Origin: Malaya genurostris
Taxonomy: Eukaryota; Arthropoda; Insecta; Diptera; Culicidae
Length of the DNA stretch: 64,000 nucleotides
Reading direction: 5' to 3'
NCBI RefSeq assembly: GCF_030247185.1
Contig: NC_080571.1
Location: 8,305,001-8,369,000 of the forward strand
In this document: piece after piece, positions 32,360 to 44,069 of the stretch
How positions within the stretch are numbered: the stretch's first letter is position 1
Layout of the letters: each line of letters opens with the position of its first letter
Position numbers and translations under genes: made by a program
The notes under the pieces: model-generated
Databases searched by the model: none
What the model saw: only the letters and a program-made list of their open reading frames with translations
Told to the model about the DNA's origin: nothing

Positions 32360-33960
32360 AATCAATTTTTCAAGTATTTGCATAGCCTTTCTATATGAGA
32401 AATGCAACCGAAAATGAAATTATTATACCTATCAGTCTGTAATTCCGGAATCGGAAGTCGTATCTGGATTAAATTTTGTTAAGATAGGATATGTACGATT
32501 ATATGGAGTTGAAAGAGCTAGTAAAAATTGGATGAGCGGTCTCTGAGAAAATCGATTGCACGTTTTCGGTTCATTTTGCACAGTTTACATCGTAACTCCC
32601 TAACCGGAAGCCGGAATCAAATGTAATTCAATTGCAACCCATAGGACTACAAGGTCTTTAATTTAAATTTTAGTTGGAGAAAATCGGTTGCGCGGTCTCT
32701 GAGAAAATCGACACTTTTTTGTAGGACTTATCATTTGTGACAACAACACTTTGAAAAAAAAAATGGTTAGACAAGAAAAAGAACCTTTTCAAACGACAGT
32801 CTGGATCAATTTTGGAAAAAACATTTACATACATTGTGTGGCATTTCGGGACAATAAATCGAGTTGGCACGATATTAGACATATTTATAGAGAAGAGTGT
32901 TCATAACACCAATACTTTTTATGTTTCGGGAGGGGTTTGAATTTCATTTGGATTCGACTTCCGGTTCCGGAATTACAAGGAAATATGAGCAAATTTATGA
33001 AAAAATGCGCACTCAATTTTCTCGGAAATTTTTTTAACCGATTTGTACAAAATAAGAAGCAAATAAAAGGTCTTAAAATTCTTTAGAAAGTCTCCGAGAA
33101 GTTGATCCAGATCCGACTTCCGGCTCCGGTATTACAGTGCGGTCAGAGAAAATGTTCAATTTCATGAGAATTTTTTCATAAGCGATGGCGAAACGAGGTG
33201 CACATTTTTATATAACTTACTGTTAAATTAATCTAGTTGACAGATTTTGTTAGTAAGGGAAAATATAAAACTACTTTAAGACTACTTGTCCCCGGTTTCC
33301 GCATCCGAATTCTCTGCAACCGTCAAACCGATTTTCACGAATCATGGTTCAAAATAAAGCTCTCATTGTCTTTAATTTTACTGAGCAATTTCATCCCGAT
33401 CCAACATCCGGTTCCGCAGTTATAGGGCGACGAGTGTCAAAACATACAAATCGTCTTTTAAAACGACGATGCAAAACTAGTATGCGACAATATGTGCTGC
33501 TTTGATCCGTTCGCAGCGTGCTTGATCAATTTCTTAAAGTGCGCATGGTTGCCACATTTAAATCTATATTGTACAGGTAAAAAAGGTAAATTATGTAAAA
33601 ATCAAAATGTTTAAATAGAGACTCACTCAATTTTCTCAGAGATGATTTGATCGATTTCCACAAACAGGCTCAAATAAAAGTTCCCACAGTCTCATAGGTA
33701 GCTGTTTAATTTCTTCCGAATCCAAATTCCGGTTCAAGAACTATAGGGTAAAGTGTATTTAATAATTCAGTGCGACGATGCAAAATAAGAGAAAACTATA
33801 ACTAACTTGACATAACTGTGTTAGGTTATACCCAAAGAAAGTTTCTTATTTTATTCAAGATGGAAAAAAATTTCTTCACAGAATCTTCTAGTGATAATTT
33901 TGAAAATATAAGTAATATGAGAAATGCATCATTACACCACTAGGTAGAGTTTTTTTTTCA
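32360..33960. repeat. Modular repeat family A, long block
   Basis: A module of about 180-220 bp recurs: CCGACTTCCGGTTCCGGAAT, then TTACAGGGT, then a variable part, then ACTCAATTTTCTCAGAGATG, then AACCGATTTTCACAAA, then AAATGAAAGGTC-like and ATCCAGATCCGACTTCCGG. Cores are visible near 32445, 32600, 32950, 33110, 33410 and 33730. The block ends with GAAATGCATCATTACACCAC at 33930-33945. No protein domain is seen in any frame. Confidence 0.6.
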
Positions 33961-34224
33961 TATTGTAGTGTTCAAAATAGAATAATTTCATAAGCATTTC
34001 GCTTATCTGATTCTGATGAAGTTTAGTCTATTATATTTTATTTGAGGATACAACTACTGGATCAATTGTTGTTCATGAAATTGGAATACATCATCAATAA
34101 CTAAATAATATCTCAGTTCGGTTTCACATCTCATCCAAGTCAGTCGATAAAACAAAATCGCTTACGTTCGGGACAGAAGAAACCAAGTACAGTATTGTGT
34201 AGTGAATAATAGAACGACCTCGAA

Positions 34225-36473
34225 ATGAGTGAACCAAACAAACAAAAGCTACCGCCGGTATGAAAGAATACAATTATTGTTGACTTCAGACAGTGCAAAA
34301 TTCGACCTTCGATACGAGAACTTGAAGGTTTGCTTAAGGAGCGAATGCATCTTGACATTAAACGTGTGCATTTACTTCAATGCAATAAGACGAATAATGT
34401 CCATCACATCCAGTTTTATAAAGAGTTGGATGCAATTCAATTCGCAAAAGACAATAATAATGTGCATTATGTGGAGCACGAGAACATTAAGTACAACATT
34501 CCAGTATATATGGATCATAGTGCTATAGAAGTGCGTGCACGGAAAGACCGAAATCATCATTTTGGCGAAAAAATTAGTTGATTTTCTGATTTTAGTTAGT
34601 TATTTTTTGAGACAACTGAAAATATCTTACTTTTGCTAATTTTGATTTTTTAATTCTCATTAATAATAACAAAATGTTTGTTGAACTGACTATTTACTTA
34701 GTTGAATTCATCAATTCAACATGCTGTCATTTCTTAGCTAAGGCACACTTCATTCCCATTAAACTAATTTTTTAGTTGAATTAGAGAAATAAAACGTTGT
34801 TTTCAACCAACATAAATGGTTGAATTGGCTTCTGCAATTTGCATCTATATGGCGCACTGTCACCGAAAAACCGGTAACACCGTAATGACTATTAACCACT
34901 AGATGGCACACTACTACCGAAAAAAATTTCTGTCGCGGTTGTCTTTTCTATATTGACAGGTATAAATACGATGTTGTATTGGAGAAAAAGACATAAACGA
35001 AACATAAAATTCTTTTTAAAAATTTTTCTTCTCAAACACTGTTTTCTTCATTCGACTTCGCGAAATCGACTCTCTCACTTAAAACTTTGAGCGCTCGGAA
35101 ACAAAAACCGAATACAAGTAGTACACCGGATGGCGTATCCCGGAAGGTTGCAAGATACAAAAAACATCATTTGACATATACAATTTGAGTGCAACATTCG
35201 AAACTCGCTTCACTGTTCCGCGTAAAAACATTATTACGCACAATCGCTTCAAATGCGCACAAATTCACAAATTTACATATCGGTTTAGAAAGTTATATAT
35301 GGATATATCGTAACATAATTTGCAAGCAGTTTCAACAAGACTTTTTAGCTTTTAAATTAATTGTTTTGCTTTGACACTTCTCATGAATTTTTGGCTAATA
35401 AACTTGTTAATAAAACCAATTCCATTTTTGTGTTCTTTGTGCTGTACTTCAGTAATGATGGTGATAGATAAATAGAAACAAATTTTCTGATTTTATTAAC
35501 AAAATTAGTTGTCAATGAGAATTTCGTGTTGGATTGAAATATTGCTGGTTTGTGTCCAGGATATTCGCCAACTAAACATATTCTCTAAAAGTAAGAGTTT
35601 TTTTCCAGCAAAATAAATTCTCAATTTAAACTAATTTCATAGTTGTTTTGGAAATTTGGTTGTTAAAATCAACTAATTCAAAAACAGTAATACAAACTAG
35701 GCGCAGAGCTGATTTTGGTCGTTCCGTGTGTGCATGATCTTCACTCAAGCGATTCATATATTCGCAAAACTATGTCCCAATACGGAGTGATTCTCTCTAT
35801 CGAAAAAGAAAAGTGGAAGAATTTTTTCCCCGGTATTCTAAATGGCGTACGTGTATTACGCATACACTTGAAGAAGCCTGTACCTTCTTATGTGATTTTC
35901 GGTCAAGATACAAGAATTCCGTGCAAATCACTTGTTACTTATGACAATCAAATGGCCACATGTCAATATTGCCAAAAATCTGTTCACTACGGTAAGCCAT
36001 GTGATAAACTGGACAAGGAGACAACTACACCAAAGGACAACGGTGCTTCCTTCACACCAACCCCAAGCAACCCTAGTACACCAGTGACAGCCACCAACAA
36101 CAATGAAGCATCCCCCTCGACGAAACCATCAGTATCTCCAATAGAACAAAGTACATCGGCTGCAGCTAACAACTTACCCTCCAACCAACCAGCAATTGCA
36201 ACCAATATACAACAAGGTGCATCTACAGCAACTAGCAACGAAAAGAAGACGGAAATCGACAACAATACCATCGACGCGGCAATGGTTGACGAGACGAACC
36301 ACGAACGAAGTGCCCCTCAATCCTCGCTGGAGGGAAATGGAAGCTCATCTCCCCCTAGAGAAAGGGTGACAACGAGATCCAACTCAAAAAAAAATTATTT
36401 AATTAATCGGCTCAATCGGCCACGTAAAGCTAGTACGCAAATAGGCCTGAATAAAAAAATATCTTTTAAATAA
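34225..36473 (+). pseudogene. ORF1-type RNA-binding protein, split by an insertion
   Basis: The start at 34225 (MSEPNKQKLPP) is followed by a TGA at codon 13 where copy 1 has CGA. Residues up to MDHSAIEVR lie before the insertion. After it, translation resumes as VHDLHSS...RKTMSQYGVILSIEKE (second RRM-like part), FFPGILNGVR, PSYVIFGQDTRIPCKS, the zinc knuckle CQYCQKSVHYGKPC (about 35962-36003), a Thr/Ser/Asn-rich region and a basic end (RPRKASTQIGLNKKISFK) with its stop at 36471-36473. From 35715 on the frame is open for 252 codons, so the C-terminal half is better preserved than in copy 1. Confidence 0.82.
34538..35728. mobile_element. 1191 bp insertion with 19 bp inverted ends, inside ORF1
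   Basis: The ends are CACGGAAAGACCGAAATCA (left) and, reversed, CACGGAACGACCAAAATCA (right). Comparison with copy 1 (GAAGTGCGTGTGCATG) shows that only TG, or GTG at most, is duplicated at the site. Both subterminal regions are rich in TTAGTTGA/TCAACTAA words. No ORF of note and no transposase are seen. The superfamily is unclear: the CAC tip and the very short duplication do not fit one class neatly. Confidence 0.72.
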
Positions 36474-36492
36474 AAAAAACTAAATAATATCT

Positions 36493-39400
36493 AATTTTGA
36501 TGCTAAACACATATTATACAATTTCTTGATTGCTTCGATGAAATATCAAGAAAATATAAAGTATCGCTATGCCAGCACAGAAACATCAAGGCAAGATATG
36601 ATGGTAAAATGTGTTATTATTTTGATCTTTGTTTGCTATTTACATCTACCTGGGGAAGAAAGATTATTTTGATGATTGGTGGTCGTGATCAGAAGGAATT
36701 ATTCCAGAAACAATTGTTAAATAAGCTATAGCTACTAGCTCACAGAATATACATAGATAACCGAATCCATCGGAAGTTTCTCTTGGAACCAGTAGTTCTG
36801 ACTGACCAACCATTTCAACCGACCATTGACTAAACCGTATTCCGGATATAATAGGAATTTACTTCCATTCATCCATCGGTGAACTGCACCACGGAAACCG
36901 TATGGCGAAACTACCCATTCCTTCTATTGTCAAATAGTGGATTATTACGTTCATTACCTGGCTGCAGAAACAATCACCCCGGAGATAGACAGACGGCAAT
37001 CATGATAAGCATGATCGTTGGTTGATTTCTTTAAGCATTCGGACCCCATTCGAGCGTGCAAAACAATAAGCAACAGCAGCAGCAACAGCAGCGCAGCGAA
37101 CTGCAGAAATCCACCAAAATCAGATCGTGGGAACCAGCGCGTCAATGCATTGGACGGTGTGTGCGTGGTTTGCTGTGCAGCTACATTTGCTCAATTTCTG
37201 CATTGTTACGAACTCCGAACCCCGTGATCGCAGGGCCAACCGTACCGAATTAAGCAACCCAACCGCAAGCGACCGTCAAGTTGGAAAACTACAATCAACT
37301 GAACCTAACATTTTTTTGCACTTGCGCTGATGGATCAAAATGAGTGATCTTTTGCTAGAGCGAGGAAAATGAGTTTCTTTTGCAAAAAAATGCACTGAAA
37401 CAAGCAGATCTTAGGCATTTTGTTTAGCCACACGAAATGGTTCCGCAACCTCATCAGTTTAACTACTGTTGCTGTTGTTGTTGTTGTTGTTGTTGCTGTT
37501 CGGCACGATGGATGTAGTAAACCTTCACTGATAGCTCCGCAAAGTTATAAAAATGAAGATAATGGTCGTTGATTTTGAACATGGCCGTGTGTCGTTGCAG
37601 TAGCAGTTGTTTGCTCGGCAACAACGGGAAAAAAAGTGCCATTCAATACTCTGGCATTCGTGGCAGTAATGCAAACATGTAATTAGTCACTGGTTACAAC
37701 GGTTTGAACAATGACAATCGGTAGGCTTAAGTACGTACATACGCAGCTCCTCTATCCTGTGGAATCTGTGTGGAGAGGAGGCATTGGTACTTATTTAGAT
37801 TGAGGCATTTCGCAAGCCCATCGCTCTTCGACTAGAGATGATAATATATAAGTCGAGCTCGTTGTCGCTCGAGGGTAATTTGTAATTGAATCCCCACTAC
37901 ATTCACTTCCTTCTCGCTCCCACCCCCCGGCCGTGGGTTTTGCGGCTCTCGCTCCGGTCGCCACTCGGTGGCTAATGACAAGTTTTACCGCGAATGTGTC
38001 GTTGTCGTCTAACAAGGAAGGAACTGCTGCTAGACAAGTGTTTCCCTTCTCTGTTTGATATTTTTTTAATGCGTTGCGATAAGATGTTCCACTACGGCGA
38101 AACAGGTGAAAATGGTTAACAATTTGTGGACTTGAATACTTGCGACTGAGCCTGGGTTGGGTAGCGGAAGAGGGAAACATTTCGTTGAAAGGGTTGGTCA
38201 GCTTGGTAATTGATATAACTGTGTGTGACATTTACAGATCAGCAACATGTCTTATTTTTTATCGGTTTCGATTTATGAAGTTCACTGACTATCTTATATT
38301 AATGTTCGACATACCAAATCGATTATTCAAACTCTCGCTTCGTACCTTCGAAGCCATTGTAAGTCAAGTGACTGACATCTGCAGAGATTTGCCCTCCCCG
38401 CGTCAACCGACGGAAAGTTCCAATCAGCCTCCCATACGAGCACACATACACACACACACACGCACGCAGCAGCTCGTACACCTGTCCGCTAACCAATGAT
38501 TTGAGCTGCAGCTGGTTAAGTCTGTTGCAACTAGTGCATTTGTTTGATAATCATTAAGTTTACGGTTTCCAGCAGTTCCCCATTTCCCCTCTAAACGAGC
38601 GATACCTATTGTTTTTTTTATCTTCTCTGTTCCACCCAATTGAGGCCTACCGCTGGGAAAATACTGCTACCACACTAAAATTATATGTTTCTCAATCGTT
38701 TATTGCAAATTTTCGCGTGCCCATGCGGCTCTGTTTCTAGCAAATATCAATTAGCGAACACAATGGGAAAATACGGTAATGCCTCCCAGCCAGCTAATAG
38801 CTTTCAAATATTGCTCAGTTCCGTGAGCGGCGTATGTGACAAATATTGACGTTATTTTGTTGCTCATTAGATTTATCACACGGATGGATTAATGAGAACT
38901 AAATGTTGATGCCATTAGGCTTTTTAAGAAGGTTACGCATTGGTTTCGTGAGCCAGATGCCGTAGGTTTGAACCCTGACCTGGATGGATTATCGAATGGA
39001 AATCATGCAATTGTCCTGCACACCCAGAATCCTCTCCGACTAATGCCGTATCGGATTCTGGATAGTGACGAAAGGATATTTTGATCGATTTTCATTTGAA
39101 CGCTTGTGAACAAAAAACGGATAGGTGCAACTTAGTTTGAAAACCCCGTCAACGTATTTTTAATGAAAAGCAAATCCATGATATTACATTCCTGTAGTGG
39201 AATTTGACCTTCTGTTTCAACAGACTTCGCAGCCGATTCAGAGTGTACAGAACTATTGCATGGCTGGTGCTACGATTCTACTGACACTACGTAGTTTTTT
39301 AATGAAAGAACTGGATAAAACGAGTATTCCGTTGATAAATCCATGTCCGGTTTTTGGTCTGAATATTTACGAAGTTATCTACGAGTTCTTGTAGCCGAGT

Positions 39401-39640
39401 TCACTGGTGGTTCCGAACAACCATAAATGAAGTTAAATGCAGATGCCTCCTATATATAGCAGAGGTCCGCTAGACCTATGACTGAAAAATTTAGAAAATA
39501 TCTTTGAATTGTTCTTTGTCGATAACGGCACTTATGTGATTATTACATCGGAGTAAACCATTTGAATGTGAACTGTGACCACATCATTGATTTAAAACGA
39601 GTTTAAGTTTCGGTTGATAAACGACTGCACAATGCGCAAT
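36493..39640. other. No gene recognised; microsatellites
   Basis: Contains a CAG/CAA run (37071-37096), a GTT run (37466-37500) and a CA run (38447-38464). The glutamine- or leucine-rich open frames across these runs are expected from the repeats. The region 37.0-38.6 kb looks less repetitive than most of the window and might be intron or flank of a host gene, but I see no exon I could defend. Confidence 0.35.
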
Positions 39641-39654
39641 TCAGGCCCCAATGT

Positions 39655-40200
39655 GGTTCATAGCCAGGTGTCCAGTAACTACTATCCCTACCTCCCCGTG
39701 GTGCTGGCTGGGGTACGAGTAATCATAGGAAAGATCGGGTAACCAACCCCGGTGGGACCTTGGTCGTATGCTGACAGGGAAGGGGGAGGTTCTCTTTACT
39801 CCTCCAACCGGAATCACTGGATCGACCCAGGCATCCTTTCGGTCGGGCGTTGACGGGTATCGAAAGCGTCGGTTTCGGGAGAGCCTTCTTCGTCGGGGAA
39901 CTCTCCGTCGGTGTAGGCTAGATCCTTCGGTGGGGGCTAGTCGAGCAGTCGCCACAACACCGATTCGAGTCGTCGAGGCGCCAGCGAACCGGAAGCCATG
40001 CTCTAACCGGAATCGCGGGACCGACCTCGGCACTCCATCGGGTGTCCCGTGTGGTGTAAGAGACTCGGTGTCGGGAGATTCTCCTTCGCCGGGGAACTCT
40101 CCGTCGGAGTAGTCTAGATCCTTTGTCGGGGTGTAGTTCCGCGACGTAGCATCAGTTTTGGGTCGTCGAGACGCCAGTGAACCGGAAGTTACCCTCGAAA
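39655..40200 (+). repeat. Fragment of an R1-like 3' UTR
   Basis: From about 39795 the sequence matches 21390-21740: CCGGAATCACTGGATCGACC, CAGGCATCCTTTCGGTCGGG, GTTTCGGGAGAGCC, then GCGCCAGCGAACCGGAAG and a third module near 40165. The RTE element begins just after it. No RT coding sequence of this R1-like copy is present. Confidence 0.7.
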
Positions 40201-40277
40201 CAGCGTCTTTTCTCCATGTTAGGAGCAGCTGATTACCGTCCTTGTGTCAGTGTGGGACTGTAAACAGTGCTGACACG

Positions 40278-43257
40278 ATGGCCCTCCGGCGAGACAGGAG
40301 GTGCAGGCCTAACAAGCGACGCGACGAATTAAGGGCTACGATTGGAAGCGTGGCACAAGGAACTGCAAATCGCTTAGCTTCCCAGGATACGACCGAATGC
40401 TGCATGATGAGCTTCAAACCCGCGGCTTCGATGTCGTAGCACTGCAGGAACTTTGTGGGATGGGACAGAAGGTGTGGAAAAGTGGGCATCGAGCGGCTAC
40501 CTTCTACCAGAGCTGTGGCACAACCAACGTTCTAGGAACGGGATTTGTAGTGTTGGGCAAGATGCGCCAGCGCGTGATTGGGTGGCAGCCAATCTGTTTT
40601 AGGATGTGCGTATTGAAGATCAAGGGCCGTTTCTTCAATTACAGCATCATCAACGTGCACTGCCCACATGAGACGAGACCCGATGACGAGAAGGAAGCAT
40701 TCTACACGCAGCTGGAACGAACCTACGACAGCTGTCCACGGCGGGATGTAAAACTTGTCATCGGCGACATGAATACTCAGGTAGGCCGGGAGGCAATGTA
40801 CAGGCCTGTGATCGGGCTGGAGAGCCTGCACGAGGTAACAAACGACAACGGCCAACGATGCGTGGACTTTGCAGCCTCCCGAGGAATGGTAGTTCGAAGC
40901 ACCTTCTTCCCCCGCAAAGATATCCACAAAACCACCTGGAGATCACCTGATCAACATACGGAAAATCAAATCGACCACGTTCTCATCGACGGGCGATTCA
41001 TCTCCAACGTCATCAATGTCCGCACTTACCGCAGTGCCAATATTGATTCTGACCACTACCTTGTCGCGGTTTGTATGCGCTCAAAACTATCGATGGTGCA
41101 CAACACTCGTCGCACAGGAACGCCGGGATTCAATCTCGAGCAGCTACGTAGCGTTCGTACTGCAGAGGAATACGCGCAACAACTGGATCTAGTGCTACCA
41201 ACGTAAGAGCAGCTTGGCGCGGCGACTCTTGAAGACGGCTGGAGGAATATTAGATCCGCCGTGAGTAGCACTGCTGCAACCGTTCTAGGTACGAGGTAAT
41301 CGAATCGAGGAAATGACTGGTTTGACGGCGATTGTCAGCAGTTGGTCGAAGAGAAGAATGCAGCAAGGGCGAGGATGCTGCAGCACCGCACGAGGGCGAA
41401 CGAGGAACGATACAGACAGGCACGGAACAGACAGAACACTGTTTTCCGGAGGAAAAAGAGCCACCAGGAAGACCAAGACCACGAAGCGATGGAACACCTG
41501 TACCGCGCAAATGATACACGGAAGTTCTATGAGAAGGTGAACTGCTCACGTAGAGGCTACACGCCACAGGCCGAAATGTGTAGAGATACCAGTGGTAACC
41601 TTCTCACGAACGAACGTGAGGTGATCGACAGGTGGAAGCAGTACTATGACAAGCATCTGAATGGCGAAGAACAAGATACAGAGAACGACACAGGAATCAA
41701 TCTGGATGCACGCTCAGCCGACGACAGACTCTCAGCCTGATCTGACGGAGATAAGTGAGGAGATCGGCAAGTTGAGGAACAACAAAGCCGCAGGTAATGA
41801 CCAGTTGCCAGGCGAGCTGCTCAAACATGGAGGAGAGGCACTGGCTAGAGCGCTGCACTGGATGATTTCTAGGATTTGGGAGGAGGAGATTCTACCGCAG
41901 GAACGGATGGATGGAGTGGTATGTCCCGCCTACAAAAAGGGCGATAAGCTAGACTGTTGCAACTACCGCGCAACCACATTGCCGCCTACGATGTACTCTC
42001 CCAAATCCTTTGCCGTCGTCTATCACCAATAGCTAAGGAATTCGTAAGGCCGTACCAAGCGGGATTTACTGGAGCCCGCGCCACTACGGATCACATATTC
42101 GCGATAAGACAAGTACTTCAGAAGTGTCGTGAATACAACGTACCCACGCATCCCCTATTCATTGACTTCAAAGCGGCATACGACACAATCGATCGAGAAC
42201 AGCTATGGCAGTTCATGCACGAATACGGTTTCCCGGATAAACTGACGCTATTGGTCAAAGCAACGATGGATAGAGTGATGTGCTACGTCCGAGTATCTGG
42301 GACGCTCTCGAGTCCCTTCGAATCTCGGAGAGAGCTACGGCAAGGTGATGGACTCTCTTGTATCTTGTTCAATATTGTCTTGGAAGGTATGATTCGAAGA
42401 GCGAGGATCGACACGAGTGGCACGATCTTCGCTGACGATATTAATATTGTGACACGTAACCTTGAGAAGATGACGGAAACCTACATCGGACTAAAAGCTG
42501 AAGCTAGGCGTATCGGACTGGCCATAAATGCGTCAAAAACCAAATGCATGAGAGGAAGAGCCTCTAAAGAAGAAACACTACGCCTCCCACCACGAATATT
42601 AAGAGACGGTGACGATATCAAGGTGGTTGACGAGTTTGTGTATTTGGGCTCACTGGTGACCGCCGATAATGACACCAGCAGAGAAATTCAGAGATGTATT
42701 ATGGTCACAAGACCTGGACTATGTTGGCAGAGGAAGGGTTGGCAGCTCCCTTGGTGTTTTCGAAAGAATGGTACTGAGGACCATCTATGGCGGAGTGCAG
42801 ATGGAAGACGGAACATGGAGACGGCGTATGAATCACAATAGTTGCACTTTTTCTGTACCATTTAATTCCACTATGTGACAGTGAAATAGTGGAATTAAAT
42901 GGTACAGAAAAAGTGCAACTGTTGAATTCATTCCACTAACAGCTCCAGGTGAAAAATAGTATGAATCACGATTTGCAACAGCTGCTAAGAGAACCATCCA
43001 TCGTACGGACAGCTAAAATCGGACGTCTACGATGGGCTGGGCATGTCATAAGGATGTCGGACGACAGCCCTGTGAGAATGGTTCTTGAATCTAATCCGAC
43101 TGGTACAAGAAGAAAAGGAGCGCAGCGAGCAAGGTGGATCGATCAAGTGGAGGGCGATCTAAGAAGCATCCGTGCCTTGAGTGGCTGGCGACGAGCAACC
43201 ATGGACCGAGTTATGTGGAGACGTATGCTTGATACAGCAAAGGACACCCCAGGACTA
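40278..43257 (+). pseudogene. RTE endonuclease-reverse transcriptase polyprotein, many frameshifts
   Basis: This single protein would nick target DNA and reverse transcribe the element RNA. The likely start is 40278 (MALRRDRRCRPNKRR). Segment 40397-41206 is the apurinic-type endonuclease: ALQELCG with the catalytic Glu, FNYSIINVHCP, KLVIGDMNTQVG (Asp and Asn), RCVDFAASRGM, and the final SDHYLVAV with the catalytic Asp-His. Frameshifts near 41206, 41340, 41660-41740 and 41955 break the linker and the first RT blocks (KAAGNDQLPGELLK, YKKGDKLDCCNYR). Segment 41957-42700 holds YQAGFTGARATTDHIF, LFIDFKAAYDTIDR, LRQGDGLSCILFN and the catalytic FADDINI (about 42427-42447). The C-terminal part resumes after the nested insertion as LRWAGHVIRM and WRRMLDTAKDTPGL; its stop codon is destroyed by the insertion at 43258. 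Confidence 0.86.
42837..42958. mobile_element. 122 bp hairpin insertion with 11 bp direct flank
   Basis: The segment contains a perfect 35 bp inverted repeat, arms 42840-42874 and 42886-42920, with an 11 nt loop. The arm starts AGTTGCACTTTTTCTG. An 11 bp direct repeat GTATGAATCAC brackets the insert (42826-42836 and 42959-42969), and both copies encode the RRMNH part of the RTE protein, so the unoccupied site is clear. The length of the duplication fits retroposition or hAT/Mutator-like insertion better than a TA-specific transposon. Confidence 0.75.
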
Positions 43258-43640
43258 TACTGCCCATACTCGCATATCAGTCACATATCGATTTTCGCCA
43301 ATATTGAGTTAGCTTGAGAAATGAAATCTATTCTAAATGTACTCTCAGAAATTCAATAGAAGTTAAGGGTTTGGTTAGTAAAATATGAAAAAAATATCAA
43401 CTCTTGTCTGTCCCATATGCAAAGTACCCGCATATCAGTCCCATTTAGTGCAAATTTCAGTAATTTTATTTGTTGCAACATTGGAATAGTAAAAGTGTAT
43501 TACCGACTTTTCATGTAATAATATCATGATTTAGCATTAGGTAGCACAATAAATCAAAAATTTCGGAAATAAAATTTTAATCGTCTTTTTCGCGACATGC
43601 CGATTTTCCATATGGGACTGATATGCAAGTATGAGCAGTA
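43258..43640. mobile_element. 383 bp MITE inserted in the RTE stop codon
   Basis: Inverted ends of about 35 bp: TACTGCCCATACTCGCATAT on the left and, reversed, TACTGCTCATACTTGCATAT on the right. TA flanks at 43256-43257 and 43641-43642. Both arms contain CATATCAGTC and a CCATATG-like word, which recurs inside (43410-43440). The target TA lies in the sequence CTATAG, so the RTE reading frame lost its TAG and now runs into the MITE. Confidence 0.82.
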
Positions 43641-43749
43641 TAGCTGTTAGGTAAGGTAAGTAAGTTGCCGGGAAATCAGAGTGAGCTCCGTTTTTGGAGT
43701 ATTTCTTCACTATTGTCGATGCTTTCGGAACCGGAAACCGGGGACTAGT

Positions 43750-44060
43750 AAGCCCAAAGTAGATTTTATATCCTCCAAATAACAAGATCTGCTAACTAGA
43801 TGAATTTGCCAATAAATTTTATACAAATTTGCACCTCGTTTCACCATCACTTGTGAAAAAATACTCATAAAATTGAAAATTGTTCACTTATCGCGCTGGT
43901 AAAGCAGAACAGGAAGTCGGATCCGGAACGAGTTCTCGAACACTTTTTAGAGAATTTTAAGAGCTTTTACTTGATTCTTAATTTGTGAAAATCGGTCAAG
44001 AAATCGGATTCAAACTAAGGATCTTTGTATGGGACCATAAGAGCTTTCTTTTGAATCTGA
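43750..44060. repeat. Modular repeat family A fragment
   Basis: TTTGCACCTCGTTTCACCATC, AATTGTTCACTTATCG, GAAGTCGGATCCGGAAC and AAAATCGGTCAAGAAATC match the modules at 33.18-33.2 kb and 59.88-60.2 kb. Confidence 0.55.
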
Positions 44061-44069
44061 GTTTGTGAA

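Larger units (their letters stand above)
34114..36477 (+). mobile_element. ORF1-only non-LTR retroposon, copy 2, with 15 bp target duplication
   Basis: Starts CAGTTCGG at 34114 and ends in an A-rich tail at 36477. The 15 bp AACTAAATAATATCT flanks it on both sides (34099-34113 and 36478-36492), which fixes both ends. Apart from the 1191 bp insertion at 34538-35728 it is about 1.17 kb long and collinear with copy 1. A variable-length target duplication with an A-rich tail is the mark of target-primed reverse transcription. Since both ends are fixed, the absence of ORF2 is real for this copy and not a truncation artefact. Confidence 0.88.
40201..43662 (+). mobile_element. RTE-clade non-LTR retrotransposon (JAM1-like), full span but broken
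   Basis: Runs from a 5' leader through an AP endonuclease and a reverse transcriptase to a short TAAGG/GTAAG-repeat tail (about 43648-43665), as RTE elements have. It was first described in Aedes under the name JAM1. Two later insertions sit in it (42837-42958 and 43258-43640). Without these it is about 2.95 kb, close to full length for RTE. Confidence 0.83.

Noticed and set aside
37018..37330. Gln-rich open frames as a polyglutamine protein
   Set aside because: The glutamines come from a short CAG/CAA run; flanking residues show no domain, and three frames are open side by side.
37780..37870. TATATATT on the minus strand as a core promoter
   Set aside because: AT-rich words are common here, and no downstream gene or initiator could be defended.
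38960..39060. A GGTTTGAACCC word suggesting a pol III B box
   Set aside because: No matching A box and no repeat body seen; too little to call.
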